Shown: piece after piece, positions 57,840 through 64,000 of the stretch
How the letters are laid out: each line of letters begins with the position of its first letter
Numbering within the stretch: position 1 is the stretch's first letter
From: Schistosoma mansoni
Taxonomy: Eukaryota; Platyhelminthes; Trematoda; Strigeidida; Schistosomatidae
Assembly: GCF_000237925.1 (NCBI RefSeq)
Contig: NC_031502.1
Coordinates: forward strand, 27,843,951-27,907,950
Direction: 5' to 3'
Length of the DNA: 64,000 bases
The notes under the pieces: model-generated
The model's database searches: none
Told to the model about the DNA's origin: nothing
Seen by the model: only the letters and a program-made list of their open reading frames with translations
Program-made: the position numbers and the translations under genes

Positions 57840-59880
57840 ATTCAAGTTTCTTCTTAAAGGACTCCTGGGAAGTCGCTTGGACTAGCTTAGTCGGCAGCGA
57901 ATTCCAGCATTACGGAGTAGTTGTGTCTGCAGTCTGTTCTGCTATGTTGTGTCTGCAGTCTGCTCTGCTATGTTGTGTCTGCAGTTTCTGGGTGTTACCT
58001 CTTAGGTAAGTGTTGTGACTAAGCTTAAGAAGATGTTTAAGGGGATGACCATAAGTGTTAAGGATACTGTAAGTCATAAGGTCACCTCTAAGACGCCTGT
58101 ACTCTAACGGGTAAAGGTTAATTGATTAGAGGTGCTCTTCATAAAGTTTGAATTTGCGTCCCTGAACTGATTTCGTGGCTTGCCGTTGGATATGCTCCAG
58201 AGTAACCTTATCCATTTGGAGAGAGGGAGTAATACCGTGTTTCCGTACTCTAAATGGGGATGAATAAAACTGTTGAGAATTATGTGGAGAGTTCTACCGT
58301 CAAACTGGCCAAAAATGCGCTTCAATGTTACCAGTGAAAGGTTTGCTCGAAAAGCGTTTTTGTCACAGTTAGCGTACGACTTCAAGTCGTAGGGTACCTA
58401 CACTCCTAAATCTTTTTCGACTCGGGATACTTCTAAAGAGGAGTTTCCTAAGTTGTAACTATAGTCTACAACATATCGCAGATGGACTACTTTGCACTTT
58501 GAAGTGTCGAAGGTAAGTTCGTCTGCCTAACTTTGAAGTCGAGTCAGATCCTTCTGAAATAACCTTGAGGAGAGATCTTTAGATAATGCGGGCAAACAAA
58601 TTTAACCGAACAATTCACAGTATATGAACTAACTTTTTGGCCGTTTTTGGATCTGAGAAGTCGGCTTTAATATGAATACATGGTTCCATGCCTTTTAAAG
58701 GGTTGATGATGACGAACTAGTTGTTCTAAATGGATAAACAGTAAGATTCATTTTTCAATATCTAGTAAAAAGGATGTCGCTTTGGTTGTTCAGTTTATGT
58801 ATTTTGATATTAAGTTTCCATTCGGAAACCAGATTCTGCTCCAACTAATTCAATGGTGGGCTTGATACATCTCTGGTCGAAAGTTCCAGCCTTTGACCAC
58901 TCGATGATAAAAAGGAATCTCAAAAGACTTTTACTCGACTATAGCTTTTGAACCTGTTTTAATGGTCGCAGAGTTAATTGTCATTAAATAAATCGGATGG
59001 AAAAGATATGGTAACACTCATATCATTGTTTGAGATAATGAGTTTTAATTTGAACTCACCTCGCTTCCTACGATAATATAGGTGAAGAACCTGTCCACAA
59101 CTTATTTCTCACACACCGAATACGCCTGATTTTTCCGGGATCTTTAATAAGTTATAGACTTGCTTCCTCGATGCTACATTCCAGCTGAGGTCACACACTG
59201 TTAGTCCTCAATATACGAAACATTTCTAGGCAAAAGAATCTAAGAGCTCTAGAGAGTGACTGAGACACTTTTAGACTTTGAGAACGACTCGGCTGAAGTA
59301 GGGAGTTATTTTCGAGTAGCGAATTACAGTTCAAGGTAATTTCGTCCCCTCACTTAAGGAAGTGGTGTTTCATCGGTTGTACACGAGTGCCTGTAACCGT
59401 ATCTTAAGTGCATTATGCCACTCTTATTCGAATTGGCGTTTAGGTTCAAATTTTGGGATCATCAAATTACAACGTATAAGCCAGCTTGCAAGTCATCTTG
59501 ATCAGCCTTACTACTTATCATTATTCAGACATTGACATCATTTGTAATGAATAGTATCGAGGACTTGAGTAGGGTTGTGAAGCTAAGATAATTGAGAGCT
59601 TCTCATAAACTCTGACTAAGACAGGCTATCAAGTGCCTTTGTGACACCCATGAATATTTCGTCATGAAGTAAAACGTAATTTTGGGCTACTCTTACATCT
59701 CTCATCTCTTGTAGGTCGGCCGAGGAGGGACGTTTAGTTGAAAGATCATATTGCGTCGAAGTCAGCAGATTATGCGATTCTACATGATTTGGCATCCTAT
59801 TATGCATTATTACTTCTATTGCTTTAGCTACCATGCAAATGAGAATGAGGGGTCGTGGTAGATGTCAACCATCAAAGTTT
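57840..59880 (-). mobile_element. CR1-clade LINE
   Basis: Minus-strand blocks in order: a VAKAIEVIMHNRMPNHVESH segment with a 'GVTKALDSLS' motif A remnant (59834-59616), HIILNSFIHPHLEYGNTVLL (near 58270), LYPLEYRRLRGDLMTYSILN (near 58120-58060), THNTYLRGN-like tail and WNSLPTKLVQATSQESFK (near 57900-57850). This order is CR1/jockey ORF2. Frames are interrupted and much of the central domain is decayed. A 26-bp tandem repeat sits inside the tail. Confidence 0.75.
57921..57984. repeat. 26-bp tandem repeat, about 2.5 units, in the CR1 tail
   Basis: Units at 57921-57946 and 57947-57972 start ttgtgtctgcagtctg and differ by one base; a partial third unit follows to 57984. Confidence 0.95.
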
Positions 59881-60199
59881 AGTGATTTACCAAGCATTAT
59901 GCTGCTAACTAATAGGAAAAGGGGTTTTCCGTTATTTATACTGGTATTATGTCTGATATTTAGTCAGTTCGATTACGGGTAGTGTTAACAACAATATTCT
60001 ATGTCTAGATCTCAATGAAGGAACCTGATGAACTTTCATCTTATTTCTTATCTGATACACCTAACGTATCTCAGTTTCCAGATGACTGTAGTGAAGTGAT
60101 TCTACAAGTCCGTCCCATTTTCGTTTCGTTATACAAAGGCATAGGTTTACGATAAATATAAATATCAGTTGCTGAAGTACGCAATTACTGTGCGATCTA

Positions 60200-62035
60200 A
60201 CTATAGACAACCAGAGCAACAATTTTTATAGGTACATGGAACGTCCGAACAATGTGAGAGACAGGGAAGACCAGTCAAATAGCAATGGAAATGAGAAGAT
60301 ACAAATTGGCAGTACTCGGAATCAGCGAAACCCATTGGACACAAGCTGGACAACAAAGGCAAGATACGGGATAAATGCTGCTGTACTCTGGTCACGAAGA
60401 AGAAAATGCTCCACACACTCAGGGAGTTGCTCTAATTCTGTCCAAAGAAGCACGAAATGCACTTGTGGGATGGGAATCTCATGGACCCAGGATAATCAAA
60501 GCATCATTCAGAACAAAGAAGCAAGGGATCACAATGAACGTTATCCAATGTTATGCACCCACCAATGATAGCAACGATGACGATAAAGGACAGTTCTATG
60601 AGAGGCTGCAATCAATCATAGCTAAATGCTCAAGAAAGGACCTCACAATCCTGATGGGAGATCTAAACGCTAAAGTCGGAGTGGACAACACAGGATATGA
60701 AGATATAATTGGACGACACGGACTAGGAGAGAGAAATGAAAATTAGGAGAGATTTGCAAATCTATATGCATTTAACAAATTGGTTATAGGCGGCACAATA
60801 TTCTCACACAAGCGCATACAAAAAGCTACATGGATCTCTCTGGACCACATCACAGAGAACCAGATAGATCATATTCGTATCAACAGAAACATCCGAAGAT
60901 CAATGGAAGATGTGAGAACCCGGAGAGGAGCTGACATGACTTCAGGTCACCACCTGGTTGTGGCCAAGATGAGGTTGAAGCTAAAGAAACACTGGACAAC
61001 TGGACAAGCAGCATTACAAATGTTCAATACAGCCTTCCTTCGAGATGCTAGCAAACTCAACAAATTCAAGATAACTCTCAACAACAGGCTCCAAGATCTA
61101 CAGGATCTACAAAAAGAAGAAACTACCATGAGGGACACCTGGAAAGGGATAAAAGAAGCACTAACCTCAACGTGTCAGGAGGTTCTTGGTCCTAAGAAGC
61201 ATCATCATAAGGAATTGATCCCTACGGGAACCCTGAACAAGATTGAAGAAAGGAAGAACAAGAAAACAAAAATCAGCAAAAGTCGAACATGAACAGAGAA
61301 ATTCAAGGCATAAGCAGAGTACGCAGAAGAAAACAAGCAAGTGAAGAAGAGCATCAAAGTCGACAAGCAGAAATACATGGGAGGAATAGCAACGACGGCG
61401 GAAAAAGCTGCANNNNNNNNNNNNNNNNNNNNNNNNNNNNNNNNNNNNNNNNNNNNNNNNNNNNNNNNNNNNNNNNNNNNNNNNNNNNNNNNNNNNNNNN
61501 NNNNNNNNNNNNNNNNNNNNNNNNNNNNNNNNNNNNNNNNNNNNNNNNNNNNNNNNNNNNNNNNNNNNNNNNNNNNNNNNNNNNNNNNNNNNNNNNNNNN
61601 NNNNNNNNNNNNAGGACAGCATTTCTACAATTAAAGAACGAATGGAACTCAAAACAGCTGTCAACCAATATCAGAGTGAGAATCTTCAATACGAACGTCA
61701 AGACAGTCCTACTGTACGGAGCTGAAATGTGGAGAACTACTACATCCATCATCAAGAAGGTACAAGTATTTATAAACAGTTGTCTACGCAGGATACTCAA
61801 TATTCACTGACCGGATACTATCAGCAACAGCGTTTTGTGAGAGAGGGCACACAAGCTTCCAGCTGAAGAGGAAATTAGGAAAAGACGTTGTAAGTGTATA
61901 GGACATACATTAAGGAAATCATCAAACTACTTCATGAGGCAAGCCTTGTTGTGGAATGTTGAAGGCAAGCAGAAAAGAGGAAGGCCGAAGAACACATTAC
62001 GCCGGGTGATAGAAGCAGATATGAAAATCATGATT
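60200..62035 (+). mobile_element. RTE-clade LINE: endonuclease and ORF2 end around an assembly gap
   Basis: Endonuclease blocks: a GTWNVRTM-like start (near 60235), LAVLGISETHWTQAGQQ, EARNALVGWESHGPRIIKAS, VIQCYAPTNDSNDDDKGQFY, LTILMGDLNAKVGVDNTGYE (GDxNAK motif), GRHGLGERNENGxRF with one stop, ENQIDHIRINR and TSGHHLVVAKMRLKL (the catalytic SDH-like SGHH). After the gap: FLQLKNEWNSKQLSTNIRVR, KTVLLYGAEMW and KKVQVFINSCLRRILNIH, then the GRPKNTLRR tail. There is a frameshift and at least one in-frame stop. The reverse transcriptase core falls in or is lost at the gap. It is the best-preserved RTE endonuclease in the window. Confidence 0.9.
61413..61612. other. Assembly gap (200 N) inside the RTE LINE
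   Basis: Run of exactly 200 N. The LINE reading skips the reverse transcriptase between the two sides, so the true gap is probably larger than 200 bp or the element is deleted. Confidence 0.99.
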
Positions 62036-62734
62036 AGAGTTTATTATCCCATTTTCACAAGTCAAAATCTGCAGCAGATTGAACGTGGATCTCTTCAGTC
62101 ACAAAGAAACATTCACAGAGTCCTTAAATAACATGCCTTTCAAATTTTGCCAGTGATAAATGGCCAAAGTAAATTGGCGAGCCTTCGTTTTATATGGTTC
62201 AAATTTATGTTGGATTGAGAATATTACAAATAAACGAATAATGGTTTCTTCATTTTAGACTAAGCCGATTTTTCATGTTACTTTGTGTTATTATTACTAG
62301 GAAGTATTTTAAATGAAGCATTTATACATATTTTTAGCAGTTGGAATAGCGAGTTGATTTAAGCTAGACCGCCACTGAAAAAATGAAAGTATAGATGGCG
62401 TCGACTCGCAATTGACTGTGATCACCACTACAAGAAGATTACGTGCCAGATATGGAATTGGATCCCTCGTCAAGCCAAAAAGCAGAAGGCTGTTGACGGT
62501 TGAAATAAGATATATTTGTTGGCGATCTCGTGGTATCGAAAGAATACTGAGACGTGCCAAAGTTTACAAGAGGAACTACCGAGCGTACTCGAGTTCGTGC
62601 AAGGTCACAGGCAACGGAAGAAAATATGTCTTTGGCCAAACAAATACAGCAAAACAATCACTGGTACAATTGGTTATAACAATAATAATTGTTTCATTAT
62701 ATCAATCGCGTTGACGTCACAGAAGTAGGTCACT
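62036..62734. other. No gene recognised
   Basis: Short overlapping ORFs at 62309-62728 on both strands; none has a signature. The plus-strand 100-residue reading is very basic and may be a retroelement relic. Confidence 0.35.
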
Positions 62735-62960
62735 ACAAGAGCATTGAACTGCGCTTTGCCATAGTATGGGACTCATCAGCAGTGCTCATCCATGGTTCCG
62801 CACGTGAGACTCGAATCTAGGATCCTCGGTATCACTTGCGAACGCTTAACCTCTTGACCACTGAGCCGACATCTAACGGTGTTGATGTCTAACTTCGATC
62901 AATCCATGATCTTGTACAACGCTTCATCAATTGTCTGAGGTGGGTAAGTGTCTCACATTC
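62735..62960 (-). mobile_element. Hammerhead SINE, decayed copy
   Basis: On the minus strand: 'gttagacatcaacaccg', A-box-like 'tggtcaagaggttaagcg', B-box-like 'agattcgagtctcacg', then CTGATGAGTCCCATA and CAAAGCG. The ribozyme core bases GAAA and the GTC triplet are altered (AAAG context, GTT), so cleavage is unlikely. Its 5' flank (62961-63040) matches the fragment at 34170-34330. Confidence 0.7.
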
Positions 62961-63159
62961 GACACGGATTGAACTCTACTGGTCACGGGTTTTCTTTAGA
63001 ACTTCAGGGAATCCATCCTGAAGCTGGTCGCTGGTGAGTACATTAGTAAGTAATTAGTAGAAAGAGTCCAATGAAAATTAGATATGACTGATAAACAGAT
63101 TACGTAAGGTTAGAATTAGCAAATAAATTGTAAATGAAACCGAAGTTCGAAACCATTTT

Positions 63160-63490
63160 TAAGAGAAGGGAAAGAAACATTTTAGTTTTGCAACTATAAA
63201 CCAGTAACACCTTCTATATTCGAATTAGATAAAACCAGAAGTCAGATACGAAGAGATCGGAAAGATATATTTGATGCGTTATCGATATATCGAAGAGCGT
63301 TTGTTCTAATCTGGCTAGTGAACGTAGGAGCTGTGTCCCATGCTGGGTCGTAACGTGATCTGGTGCGGATGCATGAGCGATAGCCTTCAGTTAAACAAGT
63401 CCACTTAAAACAATGTGGTCAGCATCCAATATCGAACATTTAATGAGCTATTGATTTTGGGGAATTATTCACAGCTACACAGGGTAAATT
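63160..63490 (+). repeat. Dispersed repeat family D, diverged copy 3
   Basis: Landmarks shared with 14920-15180: 'agaagtcag', 'atcgatat.tcga.gagcgttt', 'cgtgatctggtg', and 'ttttgggga'. More diverged than the 14.8/32.1-kb pair. Confidence 0.6.
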
Positions 63491-63893
63491 TGAAAGTCGC
63501 ATGACGACACTGTTCGGTCGTATGTATATTAAATTTTGCCATACTTATTAATTTTGTTATTGGCGTATATTAAAGTACATATCTCTTACCTATGTATCGT
63601 GTAAAGTTTAGGCATGTAAGTCACCATCCCTTAAGGCAAGTAAATAGGAAGTGCTAATTTGAAATGATCTAACAAAACAGTATTAAACCAAATAAGTATA
63701 GCAATTTGACGAGACACATTCAAAAACTGAAATTCTAAGTACGTAGTATGAAATTGTGCTGTATTATTATGATATTTATAGGCTCATTATTAAATATTTA
63801 ACTGTCCGATAAATGTATTGGTTATTCATCACACACGTCACACGTTGATTGTTTGTTTATGTATCTATTATATTGTCTGGGTTTATTTGCACT

Positions 63894-64000
63894 TCAGTTA
63901 GATCTCGACTGCTCAGCGTTCTGATTTTTATTTTCTTCATCTATCTGAAATTCGTAATTATCTAAATAGTCATTATTGACAGGAGAATCATTAGCATTGA
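63894..64000 (-). CDS. 3' end of an unrecognised gene (partial, last exon)
   Basis: From the window edge the minus strand is open for 35 codons: NANDSPVNNDYLDNYEFQID then EENKNQNAEQSRSN and a TGA stop at 63896-63894. The acidic, Asn-rich composition differs from the surrounding repeat DNA, and AATAAA follows on the minus strand at 63887-63882. No family can be named from a low-complexity tail. It could still be chance. Confidence 0.4.
   Translation of the reverse strand, partial: NANDSPVNNDYLDNYEFQIDEENKNQNAEQSRSN

Noticed and set aside
1-64000. CRISPR array, rRNA genes, bacterial operons
   Set aside because: No regularly spaced repeats, no rRNA-like sequence, and the genes are intron-containing animal genes.

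Overview
The window looks like nuclear DNA of a blood fluke (Schistosomatidae: Schistosoma or a close relative; I cannot fix the genus). The evidence is AT-rich sequence, very short 5' introns of 32-49 bp beside kilobase-long later introns, SINEs with a tRNA-like promoter joined to a hammerhead ribozyme (the Sm-alpha arrangement known from schistosomes), RTE- and CR1-type LINEs, Ty3/gypsy LTR elements, a Merlin-type DNA transposon, and a gene whose only sensible start codon would come from the flatworm spliced leader. There are four assembly gaps (14440-14663, 15348-15547, 17537-17736, 61413-61612).

Host genes, all read by joining exons in phase: VTA1/LIP5 (minus, five exons, 25504 down to 20990), an ESCRT/VPS4 cofactor; Asterix/WDR83OS (plus, four exons, 38735-39151), a small ER membrane-protein chaperone subunit; PPIE (plus, ten exons, 39263-54545), a spliceosomal RRM-cyclophilin; COX18 (minus, four exons, 57664 down to 55706), a mitochondrial inner-membrane insertase. 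A 75-residue ORF (54879-55106, minus) lies between the convergent PPIE and COX18. The last exon of an unrecognised minus-strand gene probably starts at the right edge (63894-64000).

Asterix and PPIE are on the same strand, 111 bp apart, with a poly(A) signal and a 3' splice acceptor between them. PPIE has no in-frame ATG of its own at the start, but its reading frame is open from the first base after the acceptor. The flatworm spliced leader ends in AUG, so the simplest model is a two-gene transcript resolved by trans-splicing, with the leader supplying the PPIE initiator Met.

Layout: 1-20 kb is almost wholly repeat DNA (gypsy fossils at 2.9-5.5 and 10.6-12.4 kb, CR1 LINE at 7-9 kb, a 1.7-kb direct duplication at 12.0/15.5 kb beside gaps, and an LTR/LINE nest at 17.7-19.3 kb that returns inverted at 29.8-31.2 kb). 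VTA1 occupies 21-25.5 kb, with a hammerhead SINE in its last intron. 26-38.4 kb is repeats, ending in a Merlin-like element with 176-bp terminal inverted repeats. 38.7-57.7 kb is the gene cluster, with a young LTR element, a SINE and LINE pieces in PPIE introns. 57.8-63.5 kb is CR1, RTE and SINE sequence.
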